Below are positions 22,518 through 30,726 of a DNA stretch of 64,000 nt, piece after piece; position 1 is the first letter of the stretch, and the number at the start of each line of letters is the position of its first letter. The position numbers were made by a program, and so were the translations under genes. The DNA comes from Ruminococcoides sp052118065. GTDB lineage: Bacteria > Bacillota > Clostridia > Oscillospirales > Acutalibacteraceae. The stretch is from positions 1 to 64,000 of the forward strand of contig JBQKHY010000010.1 of assembly GCA_052118065.1 (NCBI GenBank). The letters run 5' to 3'. The notes beneath the pieces were generated by a model. The model did not search any database and had not been told where the DNA came from. It saw nothing but the letters and a program-made list of their open reading frames with translations.

Positions 22518-23207
22518 TTACATAAACTGAGCAAACACTGATGCACCGATAACTGTCATCAAACCTGAAACTGCAATAGACAAGCTACTCATAGCACCTT
22601 CGGTTTCGCCCATTTCCATTGCTTTTGCAGTACCTACTGCGTGACTTGCAGTACCGATAGCAATGCCCTTAGCAATAGGTTCTTTGATTTTAAACAACTT
22701 ACAAATTGCCGGTGCAATAATATTGCCAAGTACACCTGTAACAATAATAATAACACAAGTAAGAGTAACATTGCCGTGAAGTTCTTCAGAAATACCAATA
22801 CCGATAGCAGTAGTAATTGACTTAGGTAACATTGTTACATACTCTGTATGATTTAGTCCAAAAATTACACTCATACCTAAAACAGATAGCAAAGAGGCAA
22901 GTACACCGGAAAGAATACCTATCAAAATTGCCTTAATGTTATTCTTCAGCACCTCAAGCTTTTCATAAAGAGGAATAGCCAAACAAACAGTAGCCGGTGT
23001 TAAAAGGTAGTTAAAATATTTTGCACCACTGTAATAAACTTTATAATCAATACCACTCACAAGCAAAACAATAATTGTTGCCACAATAGAAATAAGCAGT
23101 GGATTAAAAATAGCTAACTTAAACTTGTTATTTAGCAAAATGCCAAATCCATAGGACAAAATGCTAATTGCAACACCAAAAAATACTGAATCCTCAAAAA
23201 AGTTCAT
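22518..23207 (-). CDS. lrgB: LrgB/CidB family membrane protein
   Basis: 229 residues, about six membrane segments, with the LrgB signatures SVTTAIG-like 'PKSITTAIGIGISEELHG' and 'GTASHAVGTAKAMEMGETEGAMSSL'. With LrgA it forms the holin/antiholin-like or pyruvate-transport system of Gram-positive bacteria. Its start overlaps the lrgA stop by one base. A dedicated GntR regulator follows. Confidence 0.92.
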   Translation of the reverse strand: MNFFEDSVFFGVAISILSYGFGILLNNKFKLAIFNPLLISIVATIIVLLVSGIDYKVYYSGAKYFNYLLTPATVCLAIPLYEKLEVLKNNIKAILIGILSGVLASLLSVLGMSVIFGLNHTEYVTMLPKSITTAIGIGISEELHGNVTLTCVIIIVTGVLGNIIAPAICKLFKIKEPIAKGIAIGTASHAVGTAKAMEMGETEGAMSSLSIAVSGLMTVIGASVFAQFM

Positions 23208-23569
23208 TAGTCCTTATCCCCCTTTTTACTATGTCTGATAACAAACTGAGTAACTCTGCCGGCAACTGCCATAACAAGTACAGTTGAAACAATAGTGATA
23301 ATTGCATAGGCAATAACATTAGGCTTAATAATATCCCAAGACTCAATTATACCTACTGCTGCCGGAATAAACATCAGTGGCATAATTTCAATTAAGAATA
23401 CTGCTGTCTTTTTTACATCAGCAATTTTAACTATCTTGAAATGTAGGCACAAAAACATTATTACCAAACCATAGATACTTGATGGTATAGGCAAAGGAAT
23501 AAGATAATTTAAAAGTTCCCCTATTAATGAAATTACAATGATAATCCCAAATTCACGAATATATTTCAT
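23207..23569 (-). CDS. lrgA: LrgA/CidA family membrane protein
   Basis: 120 residues with four hydrophobic segments. The conserved LrgA features 'IPSSIYGLVIMFLCLHFKIVK' and 'LMFIPAAVGIIESWDII' are present. First gene of lrgA-lrgB-gntR. It acts in the membrane with LrgB, in murein-hydrolase or lysis control or in pyruvate uptake depending on the species. GGAGGGGTTTT precedes the ATG. Its promoter overlaps a FadR-type operator. Confidence 0.9.
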   Translation of the reverse strand: MKYIREFGIIIVISLIGELLNYLIPLPIPSSIYGLVIMFLCLHFKIVKIADVKKTAVFLIEIMPLMFIPAAVGIIESWDIIKPNVIAYAIITIVSTVLVMAVAGRVTQFVIRHSKKGDKD

Positions 23570-23582
23570 AAAACCCCTCCAT

Positions 23583-23599
23583 AATTGGTACTACCAATT
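23583..23599. promoter_or_regulatory. FadR/GntR-type operator overlapping the lrgA promoter
   Basis: AATTGGTACTACCAATT is a 7-3-7 palindrome that fits the FadR-subfamily pattern TGGT-N3-ACCA. It overlaps the -10 element on the minus strand, 14 bp before the lrgA ATG. Confidence 0.75.
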
Positions 23600-23625
23600 A
23601 TACACCTTTAAAATTCTACGGTCAA
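23597..23625 (-). promoter_or_regulatory. Promoter of the lrgA-lrgB-gntR operon
   Basis: On minus TTGACC, a 17-bp spacer, then TATAAT. The -10 box shares bases with the operator palindrome, so bound regulator would block polymerase. Confidence 0.75.
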
Positions 23626-23788
23626 TAAATAGATGTACATTTTCTAAAAACTGTTAATAACACTATGTAGGAAGGTTTTCTCACTATAATTTTGTGAATA
23701 TTTTAATTTTTAATACAGATATAATTACAATTGCAAAATACAAATCAGAGCTTTATAATTGTAGTATAAATTTATAGGAAGTAATAAT

Positions 23789-24163
23789 ATGCAAACAATT
23801 GATGAGGCATTAGAAAAATTAAGTAAATCAAAGTTCCGTTCAAGTTTTCATTTAAAAGAAAAGGACATTGAATATATAAACAAAGTGGGTATAGAGAAAA
23901 TAAGGCAACATGCTAAGGACTTTATAAAAACAAGACTTGCACCAAAATATATTCCCAATGACGGAAAACAAACACCTATGAAAGGTCATCCTGTTTTTAT
24001 AGCACAACATGCTTGTGGGTGTTGCTGTAGAGGTTGCTTAAATAAATGGTATCGAGTAAATAAGTCAACTGAGCTTACTGAAATTCAACAAGAAAAAATT
24101 GTAAACCTACTTATGGCTTGGATTGAAAAGGAATATAACAGTAAAATTAAAACACAAAAATAA
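23789..24163 (+). CDS. DUF4186 protein
   Basis: 124 residues. The DUF4186 pattern is clear: KFRSSFHLKEKDIEYINKVG, a 'TPMKGHPVFIAQHAC' core, and the cysteine cluster CGCCCRGCLNKWY with a following H/K-rich helix. The cysteines and histidines probably bind metal. The function is unknown. It is a single gene, divergent from lrgA, with AGGAAGTAATAAT before the ATG. Confidence 0.88.
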   Translation: MQTIDEALEKLSKSKFRSSFHLKEKDIEYINKVGIEKIRQHAKDFIKTRLAPKYIPNDGKQTPMKGHPVFIAQHACGCCCRGCLNKWYRVNKSTELTEIQQEKIVNLLMAWIEKEYNSKIKTQK

Positions 24164-24187
24164 GCCCTATTCAAAAGAATAGGGCTT
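24162..24187 (-). terminator. Terminator of the nitroreductase gene (also end of DUF4186 gene)
   Basis: AAGCCCTATT/AATAGGGCTT 10-bp perfect stem; the minus side continues ATTTTTGTGTTTT. It may end both convergent genes. Confidence 0.75.
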
Positions 24188-24205
24188 TGCTATACCAATA
24201 TTTAA

Positions 24206-24745
24206 TTAGATAAACTTTGCAATAACATCAAGTTCTCTTCTCTTAGGTGCAGACGGTTCAATATCTCTGTAACCTAAGGCAATGATACCCATAATAATTT
24301 CATTAGAAGGAATATCCAGTGCATTTCTTGTAGCCATTTCATCTCTAACACCCATAACAAGAGTATCAAGACCAAGGTCAGATGCTTTCATCATTAGGTT
24401 CTGATTTTGTAAACCTAAATCATAAGCACCCCATAGGTTACCGGCTTCATTAGTTGGTGAACCGTTCTTTTCAAAACCTGACCAATCCTTAACGAATGTT
24501 GTAACAATAAGTACCGGTGCATTCTCAGCATTAATACCGTTACGAGAAAGTAGGCAATTTTCCTTAATTTCCTTTAGCTTTTCTTCATCTGTAACAACAT
24601 AATATCTACCTGTTTGTGAATTTTTCCAAGTAGGTGCTTGTTGAGCAGCTTTGAGGATTTCTTCTATTGTTTCTCTATCAACAGTAGTGTTAGCTTTATA
24701 TTTTCTAACACTTCTTCTTTTCTCCAGCAATTCATTAAATTCCAT
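24206..24745 (-). CDS. Nitroreductase family protein
   Basis: 179 residues. FMN-binding N-terminus LLEKRRSVRKYKANTTVDRE, then ILKAAQQAPTWKNSQTGRYYVV and the C-terminal IMGIIALGYRD of the nitroreductase fold. The product is a dimeric flavoenzyme that reduces quinones or nitro-compounds with NAD(P)H in the cytoplasm; the true substrate is unknown. Single gene. Confidence 0.9.
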   Translation of the reverse strand: MEFNELLEKRRSVRKYKANTTVDRETIEEILKAAQQAPTWKNSQTGRYYVVTDEEKLKEIKENCLLSRNGINAENAPVLIVTTFVKDWSGFEKNGSPTNEAGNLWGAYDLGLQNQNLMMKASDLGLDTLVMGVRDEMATRNALDIPSNEIIMGIIALGYRDIEPSAPKRRELDVIAKFI

Positions 24746-24818
24746 AGCAAACTCCTTGTGTATAATTTTTATTTCATTTTATCAACTTTTCATAAATCTG
24801 TAAAGTATATTATAAAAA

Positions 24819-24842
24819 ATGGGTAGTTGAGAAACTACCCAT
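24819..24842 (-). terminator. Terminator of the CobW-type GTPase gene
   Basis: ATGGGTAGTT/AACTACCCAT 10-bp perfect stem with TTTTTTATAA on minus. Confidence 0.85.
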
Positions 24843-24855
24843 TAAATATTTTAAA

Positions 24856-26115
24856 TTATTGTGTTACACACTTGTCAAGGTCAGCAGTAATCTTTTCTTT
24901 GTCCATATGTTGACCGATAAATACTAACTTAATTTCTCTGTCACCATAAACATCGTCCCAGTTCTTCTTAGCCTCAGGGTATTCCTTTAGGTAAAGTTCC
25001 TGTTGTTCCTTAGGGAAAGCAGTTAGCCACTTGCCCTGTTCAGTAGCAGAAATCTGTACACCGGCTTGTTCAAATACAAACACACTGTCTCTCTGGTCAT
25101 CAAACCAAACGATACCCTTTGCACGAACAACACTCTTTGGCCAATGGTTTACAAATTCTTGTAGCTTTTCCTGGCTAAATGGTCTTCTGCTATGATATAC
25201 GAATGTACCGATACCATATTCATCTTCGTCATCATCGTGATGGTGGCCACAGTTACATACACCATGTTCATGGTCACAATGTGAATGGTCCTCATGATCA
25301 TGGTCGTGATGTTCATGATCGTGGTCATGGTCATGATGGTGGTGGTGATGGTGATGGTGATGATGTTCTTCTTCCATCTCTTCTTCATCCTTATCATAAA
25401 CCTGAGCCCAACCTGCTGATTCGGCAGTATCTTCAAATGTATAACTGTTTGTATCTAGGATGTCACCTACTGCAACCTTGCCGTAAGTTGTTTCAATAAT
25501 TCTAGCCTTTGGCTGTAGAACCTTAATCATAGCCTTAACCTTATCTAACTGTTCAGGCTTAACCATATCAACCTTGTTAAGAACGATTGTAGAACAGAAT
25601 TCAATCTGCTGAATTAGTAGATTTTCAATATCTTCTTCAGCAACTTCTTTCTTTAGTAGGTCATCACCACAACCAAATTCTGATGCAAGTCTTAAAGCAT
25701 CAACAACAGTTGCAATGTTATCTAGATGGCATAATGCAGGAGTTTCTTCATCACCCTCCAGCATAGCAATAGACTGTGCAATAGGTAATGGTTCACAAAT
25801 ACCACTTGCCTCAATAAGAATATAATCATACTTGCCACTTTCGCAAAGGTCAGTAATTTGGTTGATTAAATCAACATTAAGTGTACAACAGATACAACCG
25901 TTTGATAGTGGTACAAGGTTCTGGTCTTCCTGAGTTACAACACCTGTTTTCTGGATTAGTTCAGCATCAATGTTAACTTCACCAATATCGTTAACGATAA
26001 CTGCACATTTGTAACCTTCCTGATTATTTAAAACATGATTTATTAAAGTAGTTTTACCTGCTCCTAAGTAACCTGTAAGTAGGGTAATCGGAATAGGCTT
26101 TCTTGTATTATTCAT
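24856..26115 (-). CDS. CobW/G3E-family GTPase metallochaperone with a His-rich loop
   Basis: 419 residues. Walker A GYLGAGKTT at 15-23, the family metal motif CICC at 74-77 (NGCICCTLN), NKVDM for guanine recognition, and a C-terminal CobW domain (about 310-415; GIVWFDDQRDSVFVFEQAG). Between them, residues about 248-300 are a very His/Asp-rich stretch ending with CNCGHHHDDDEDE, a zinc or nickel store. Family members deliver metals to enzymes, often under zinc limitation. Single gene, with AAAGGAATTGTACT before the ATG. Confidence 0.9.
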   Translation of the reverse strand: MNNTRKPIPITLLTGYLGAGKTTLINHVLNNQEGYKCAVIVNDIGEVNIDAELIQKTGVVTQEDQNLVPLSNGCICCTLNVDLINQITDLCESGKYDYILIEASGICEPLPIAQSIAMLEGDEETPALCHLDNIATVVDALRLASEFGCGDDLLKKEVAEEDIENLLIQQIEFCSTIVLNKVDMVKPEQLDKVKAMIKVLQPKARIIETTYGKVAVGDILDTNSYTFEDTAESAGWAQVYDKDEEEMEEEHHHHHHHHHHHDHDHDHEHHDHDHEDHSHCDHEHGVCNCGHHHDDDEDEYGIGTFVYHSRRPFSQEKLQEFVNHWPKSVVRAKGIVWFDDQRDSVFVFEQAGVQISATEQGKWLTAFPKEQQELYLKEYPEAKKNWDDVYGDREIKLVFIGQHMDKEKITADLDKCVTQ

Positions 26116-26200
26116 AGTACAATTCCTTTCTAAAATAAAGATTTGCTCACTTAAATTTTATTATAACACAAATTCCGAAAAAGTAAAATGATGTTTACTT

Positions 26201-26509
26201 TTATTTTTCTTTATATAATGTATAACATTTTTTATCTGCTTTATCCCCTAACACATCAAGACTTTTTTCTGAAATTAAAATTTCTTTCTTCTCTTTAGTA
26301 AGCCTTTTGATTTGATATTCAAGTTTTGAGGCTAAGGAACGGTTTTCAGAAACAAAGACAATTTCAATTTTCTCTGCATTATGAGTATGGGTATATTTTG
26401 CACCTTTAGGTGACTTTTCCTTATGTTCGGTAAATCTTCTTTTTATATCGGTAGTAATTCCACAGTAAAGGCTGTTGTCACTGCACCTTATAAGGTATGT
26501 ATAGTACAT
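26201..26509 (-). CDS. GIY-YIG nuclease family protein
   Basis: 102 residues. The start MYYTYLIRCSDNSLYCGITTD holds the GIY-YIG catalytic tyrosines (YTY...YCGIT) and RRFTEHKEKSPKGAKYT the conserved arginine region. This short UPF0213/YhbQ-like form is common in bacteria and has poorly known DNA substrates. It lies 45 bp after marR, with a terminator between. Confidence 0.88.
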   Translation of the reverse strand: MYYTYLIRCSDNSLYCGITTDIKRRFTEHKEKSPKGAKYTHTHNAEKIEIVFVSENRSLASKLEYQIKRLTKEKKEILISEKSLDVLGDKADKKCYTLYKEK

Positions 26510-26527
26510 AATTTTCCTAACTAAAAA

Positions 26528-26549
26528 AGGACTATAAGAATATAGTCCT
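26528..26549 (-). terminator. Terminator of the MarR gene
   Basis: AGGACTATA/TATAGTCCT stem followed by TTTTTTAGTT on minus. Confidence 0.8.
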
Positions 26550-26553
26550 AATT

Positions 26554-27066
26554 TTAAAATACAAATTTTTCGTAATCAATTTCAGGTAACTTAGTTTCTT
26601 TATCTAAACTGGCATTTTTGCAGTTTTCAAGAACAATCTTAAGAGTATCGTTAAACTGAATAAGTTGTTCATCAGTTAAGTCATCTGCCATCTGATAAAT
26701 AAGGCTAAAAAGGTTTTTCTTCTGCTTTAGCAGTATAGGCAAAGCCTTTTCGCTATTAATGGAAATTCTAAGAATTCTTCTGTCAGTTTCATCTTGATAT
26801 GTATTCAGATAACCACTTTTTCTTAAAATTTCAACATTTCTTGACACTAAACCTTTGCTTACTTCCATATTCTGTGCTAAGTCGGAAACAGTATTCTTAT
26901 CAGGATAATATCTTAACGAAGTTAGTATTTCTAACCCACATACAGAAATATCCTCATCTTCTACTGCTACCTTACTAAACTTCTTATAATTATGGATAGT
27001 AGCCTTAGAAACCTTTGTTAGTAATACACCTGTATCGTGTAAAAACTTTTCATCCACATCAACCAC
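26554..27066 (-). CDS. MarR-family transcriptional regulator
   Basis: About 170 residues. The winged-helix core is VSDLAQNMEVSKGLVSRNVEILRKSGYLNTYQDETDRRILRISI (about 65-108), with helical dimer regions on both sides. It starts with GTG at 27066 or at 27057; no ATG is available and the ribosome site is weak. The ligand and targets cannot be read. No multidrug pump lies directly next to it; its upstream neighbour on the same strand is the P-type ATPase, separated by a terminator. Confidence 0.85.
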   Translation of the reverse strand: MVDVDEKFLHDTGVLLTKVSKATIHNYKKFSKVAVEDEDISVCGLEILTSLRYYPDKNTVSDLAQNMEVSKGLVSRNVEILRKSGYLNTYQDETDRRILRISINSEKALPILLKQKKNLFSLIYQMADDLTDEQLIQFNDTLKIVLENCKNASLDKETKLPEIDYEKFVF

Positions 27067-27163
27067 TCGCTTTCATTTATTGTTAAACATTTTATCAAGT
27101 AAGAATTATAAAGTCAATGGAATGTGAAGGAACTTGTCCTTTAAATGTTATTTTTTAAACGAA

Positions 27164-27204
27164 AAATCCATAAATATTCAAGACAAATGAACATTTATGG
27201 ATTT
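27164..27204 (-). terminator. Terminator of the P-type ATPase gene
   Basis: AAATCCATAAAT/ATTTATGGATTT 12-bp stem with a TTTCGTTT tail on minus, 17 bp after the stop. Confidence 0.7.
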
Positions 27205-27220
27205 CAGTATATAATTTCTG

Positions 27221-29839
27221 TTATTTAGTCTTTTTGATTTGGCTATAAATTACCTTTACAATCTGAATAATTACAGTAGGGATAAATGCTAGTAAACCGA
27301 TAAAACCTACCTGAGCACCTGTCAAAACTTCAACGCTAAACAGTGGTTGCATAAAAGGTACAAACAGTACAAAGGCAAGTAACAGTGTACCAACTACAAA
27401 TGCTCCTACACTATAGATGTTTGAGAACAGACCAAGTTCAAAGATTGACTCTCTGCCTCTGCAGTTAAAGCCATGGAAAAGTCTTGCAAGTGTAAGGGTA
27501 GCAAAAGCCATTGTACTTGCAACTGCTGAATTAACCTGTAGTCCAATATAGAAAGCAATAATTGTAACTGCACCGATTAATGCACCTTGTAGGAACATTA
27601 GTACTGTAAAGTCTTTTGTCAGTATTCCCGTTTTAGGGTCTCGTGGTTTTTGCCTTAGAATATCTTTATCCGGCATTTCCATACCAATTGCAATTGCCGG
27701 TAATGAGTCGGTAAGCAAGTTGATAAATAGTAAATGTACTGCTTGGAAAGGTACAGGTAAAGCAAAGAATGAAGTATATAGCACTGCAAAGATACCTGCC
27801 ATATTACCGGAAAGTAGGAACAGAATTGAGTTCTTAATATTTCTGAAAACATTTCTGCCATTTGCAACTGCTTTAATAATTGTTGCAAAGTTATCATCCT
27901 GAAGAATCATTGAGGAAGCATCCTTAGAAACTTCTGTACCGGTAATACCCATTGCAACACCAATATCAGCTTTCTTAAGTGCCGGTGCATCATTAACACC
28001 ATCACCTGTCATAGAAACAATATTGCCTTTTCTCTGCCAAGCCTCAACAATTCTGATTTTATTTTCAGGAGAAACTCTTGCATAAACAGAAATTCTCTCA
28101 ATTGTCTTGTCAAGCTCATCATCACTCATAGAGTCAAGCTCCATACCGGTAACTGCAATGTCACCATCTCGGAAAATTCCGATTTGCTTTGCAATTGCAG
28201 TTGCAGTAACCTTGTGGTCACCTGTAATCATAATAGGCTTAATACCGGCACTTATTGCATCAGCAACGGCTTGTTTTGACTCTTCTCTCGGTGGGTCAAT
28301 CATAGAAACCAAGCCTAAGAAAATATAGTCATACTCTGTGTCAACACTTAACTGTTCATCAGACTCTTTATAAGCAAAGGTCAGAACTCTCAGTCCTTCT
28401 TCGGAATACTTTTTGTTCTGTAATAAGATTTTTTCTTTATCTTCTTTTGTGATAGGTCTTACACCATCTTTAGTAGCAATACTGATACATCTATCAAGAA
28501 TTACATCCAAAGCACCCTTAGTTAGAATATGGTTAACACCATGCATTTTGTACTTTGTACTCATCATCTTTCTGTCTGAGTCAAAAGGCACTTCCTCTAT
28601 TCTTTCAAGGGATTTTCTAATATCATTTTCATCATAGCCGATTTTACGGAATGTTTCCAACAAAGCATATTCTGTAGGGTCACCAATACCCTTACCGTCA
28701 ACAATACTTGAATCATTGTTAAGGACCATATCATAAACCAAATGTCTGTGACTTTCCACCTCAAGGTCAAGCTGTTCTTCAAAGATACTTTCGTGATTAA
28801 TATAGATTTTCTGTACAGTCATTTTGTTTTGTGTCAATGTGCCGGTTTTATCGGAACAAATAACAGATACACAACCTAAACTTTCTACTGCTTTTAAATC
28901 CTTAATAACTGCATTTTCCTTAGCCATTTTCTGAGTACCTATTGCCTGAACAATAGTAACAATAGAACCAAGTGCCTCAGGAATAGCAGCTACTGCCAGA
29001 GCTACAACAAACATCAAAGACTCAAGAATAGTATCCTTGTTAATAACCGGTGCTTGAATAAGGTTTAGCACAAAAACAATAGCAGAAATAATCATAATGA
29101 TTACTGCAAGTTTGGCTGAGAATTTATCTAAGCTAACCTGTAAAGGTGTTTTCTTCTCTTTAGCACTGTTCATTAAGGTTGCGATTTTGCCGATTTCGGT
29201 TTCCATACCTGTAGCAGTAACACACACCATTGCTCTACCGTAAGTTACTAAGCTACCTGAATAAACCATATTTGTTCTGTCAGCTAAAGGAACTTCCTTA
29301 TCAATTATACCGTCATTTTTATCAACATTAGTTGACTCACCTGTAAGGGAACTTTCGTTAACCTGTAAGGAATAGTTATTGATTATTCTACCGTCAGCAA
29401 CAATCAAGTCACCTGCCTCAAGAATAACAATGTCACCTTTAACAACCTTCTTTGAGTCAATTTCAATTTTATCACCGTTACGAATAACCTTAGCACTAGG
29501 TGATGAAAGTGATTTTAAGCTATCGAGAGTTTTTTCTGCTTTAATATGTTGCACTGTACCTAAAATTGCATTAAGAATAATAACTGCAAAAATTACAACA
29601 GTACCCTCTAGGTTTCCGGAAAAAATTGAAATAATAGCAGCAATAATCAGAATAATAACTAACAAATCTGCAAACTGAGAAATAAACACACTAAAGGCTG
29701 ATTTTTTCTTGCCCTCAGCCAAAGCATTTTCCCCATCTTTCTCCAGTTTTTCTTTTGCCGTTTTGTCCGTAAGACCATCTTTTGAAGTACCATACTGCTT
29801 TAGCACTTCTTCGCTAGGCATTTGATACAAGTTTTTCAT
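27221..29839 (-). CDS. P-type cation ATPase, probable Mn2+ (or Ca2+) exporter
   Basis: 872 residues, full P2-type layout. N-terminal cation-ATPase domain; actuator motif SSLTGEST (about 165-172); membrane 4 segment with VAAIPEALGSIVTI, close to the PEGL ion-site motif; phosphorylation motif CSDKTGTLTQNK; hinge MTGDGVNDAPALKKADIG; and a C-terminal six-helix domain. Homologues are annotated as calcium ATPases. The leader carries a yybP-ykoY manganese riboswitch, and riboswitch-linked P-type ATPases in Firmicutes (such as L. lactis YoaB) are tied to Mn2+ resistance. Manganese export is therefore the preferred reading. Confidence 0.9.
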   Translation of the reverse strand: MKNLYQMPSEEVLKQYGTSKDGLTDKTAKEKLEKDGENALAEGKKKSAFSVFISQFADLLVIILIIAAIISIFSGNLEGTVVIFAVIILNAILGTVQHIKAEKTLDSLKSLSSPSAKVIRNGDKIEIDSKKVVKGDIVILEAGDLIVADGRIINNYSLQVNESSLTGESTNVDKNDGIIDKEVPLADRTNMVYSGSLVTYGRAMVCVTATGMETEIGKIATLMNSAKEKKTPLQVSLDKFSAKLAVIIMIISAIVFVLNLIQAPVINKDTILESLMFVVALAVAAIPEALGSIVTIVQAIGTQKMAKENAVIKDLKAVESLGCVSVICSDKTGTLTQNKMTVQKIYINHESIFEEQLDLEVESHRHLVYDMVLNNDSSIVDGKGIGDPTEYALLETFRKIGYDENDIRKSLERIEEVPFDSDRKMMSTKYKMHGVNHILTKGALDVILDRCISIATKDGVRPITKEDKEKILLQNKKYSEEGLRVLTFAYKESDEQLSVDTEYDYIFLGLVSMIDPPREESKQAVADAISAGIKPIMITGDHKVTATAIAKQIGIFRDGDIAVTGMELDSMSDDELDKTIERISVYARVSPENKIRIVEAWQRKGNIVSMTGDGVNDAPALKKADIGVAMGITGTEVSKDASSMILQDDNFATIIKAVANGRNVFRNIKNSILFLLSGNMAGIFAVLYTSFFALPVPFQAVHLLFINLLTDSLPAIAIGMEMPDKDILRQKPRDPKTGILTKDFTVLMFLQGALIGAVTIIAFYIGLQVNSAVASTMAFATLTLARLFHGFNCRGRESIFELGLFSNIYSVGAFVVGTLLLAFVLFVPFMQPLFSVEVLTGAQVGFIGLLAFIPTVIIQIVKVIYSQIKKTK

Positions 29840-29893
29840 CTTTTCTCCTCCCCAAAAGAAAATAATGATAAAGAGTAAAAAGAGAACAAAAAA

Positions 29894-29944
29894 GAGACTT
29901 TTATTGCAACACCCAATAACCTTAGGTACTACAATAAAAGTCTC
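29894..29944 (-). terminator. Riboswitch expression-platform terminator
   Basis: GAGACTTTTATTG/CAATAAAAGTCTC 13-bp stem with a TTTTTTGTTC tail on minus. Its upstream arm contains the 3' strand of the aptamer (CGAGACTTTT), so Mn2+ binding would sequester it and permit readthrough. Confidence 0.8.
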
Positions 29945-30030
29945 GTTCTTTAAGATATAACCGATACCAAAAGGTATGTGTACTGACGGTTATACCACAG
30001 TATTCTGCGAACTACTCCCCTTTATTGCTT
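29930..30030 (-). ncRNA. yybP-ykoY (Mn2+) riboswitch
   Basis: On minus the leader reads AAAGGGGAGTAG at about 30012-30023 (the signature loop of the family), then CCGTCAGTACA and a stem, and ends CGAGACTTTT at about 29935-29946, which pairs near the start and also with the terminator. This matches the yybP-ykoY class, which binds Mn2+ and turns on exporters by preventing termination. The 3' boundary is approximate. Confidence 0.82.
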
Positions 30031-30032
30031 TG

Positions 30033-30061
30033 ATATTATCACATTAATCTTGCTTTGTCAA
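30033..30061 (-). promoter_or_regulatory. Promoter of the riboswitch / P-type ATPase transcript
   Basis: On minus TTGACA, a 17-bp spacer, then TAATAT; transcription would start about 8 bp before the aptamer. Confidence 0.8.
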
Positions 30062-30182
30062 CTATTTATTTTACATTTAATATATAAATATTATTTACAA
30101 TTAATCTCTTGATTTATACAATTATTTATTATACCATAATAATGTAAATTTATTAATTTAATATTAGAAAGGATATATTTTT

Positions 30183-30677
30183 ATGAAAGTAACAGAAATA
30201 ATAAGTATAGTTTTTGCTATTGTAATTGCAGTTTCACTATGTTCTTGTGGTGATGAAAGTAAAGACAATTCAATATCAATAACTACAGAACAAACAACAA
30301 CTGTTGACCAATACAAAGAAGTTAAAAACAAAATCAACAGTACAATGCTCCTTTACTGCAACTCTTTAAAAGAACATAATGCTGATAACTTTAATATGTG
30401 CTTTGTAAAGGACAAAAGAGAAAACTACAGTAAAGGTGAAATTACTGCTCTATTTGATACTGTAGAAGAATGTAAATTACAGAAGATTGACTTTAGCACA
30501 TTAAAAAATGTGGGCAATGATAAATTTACAGTTGAAGTATACTATACTATAGTATATTCAAATGACTATGTTCCTGTGGGTAATCGTAAGGTAGGCAAAA
30601 ATGCCCTACACGAAAGATTTACTTTTAATAAAGTAGATAAAGACTACCTTATCTCTAATATGGAGTATGATTGGTAA
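30183..30677 (+). CDS. Small lipoprotein of unknown function
   Basis: 164 residues. Signal peptide with lipobox VSLCSC (cysteine about residue 21), a Thr/Gln-rich linker, then a compact alpha/beta domain resembling SnoaL/DUF4878-like folds (VKNKINSTMLLYCNSLKEHN, MCFVKDKRENY, KFTVEVYYTIVYSN). It is probably a membrane-attached exported protein. AGAAAGGATATATTTTT precedes the ATG. Single gene with no obvious terminator before the repeat region. Confidence 0.7.
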   Translation: MKVTEIISIVFAIVIAVSLCSCGDESKDNSISITTEQTTTVDQYKEVKNKINSTMLLYCNSLKEHNADNFNMCFVKDKRENYSKGEITALFDTVEECKLQKIDFSTLKNVGNDKFTVEVYYTIVYSNDYVPVGNRKVGKNALHERFTFNKVDKDYLISNMEYDW

Positions 30678-30726
30678 TTTTTTAGCTTTTTTTAGTTTGT
30701 TCGTGCTAATCTAAAAATGTTTCAAC

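Noticed and set aside
25179..25499. His-rich frame on plus within the CobW gene
   Set aside because: It is an antisense reading of the GTPase's repetitive CAT/GAT codons, with no own signals.
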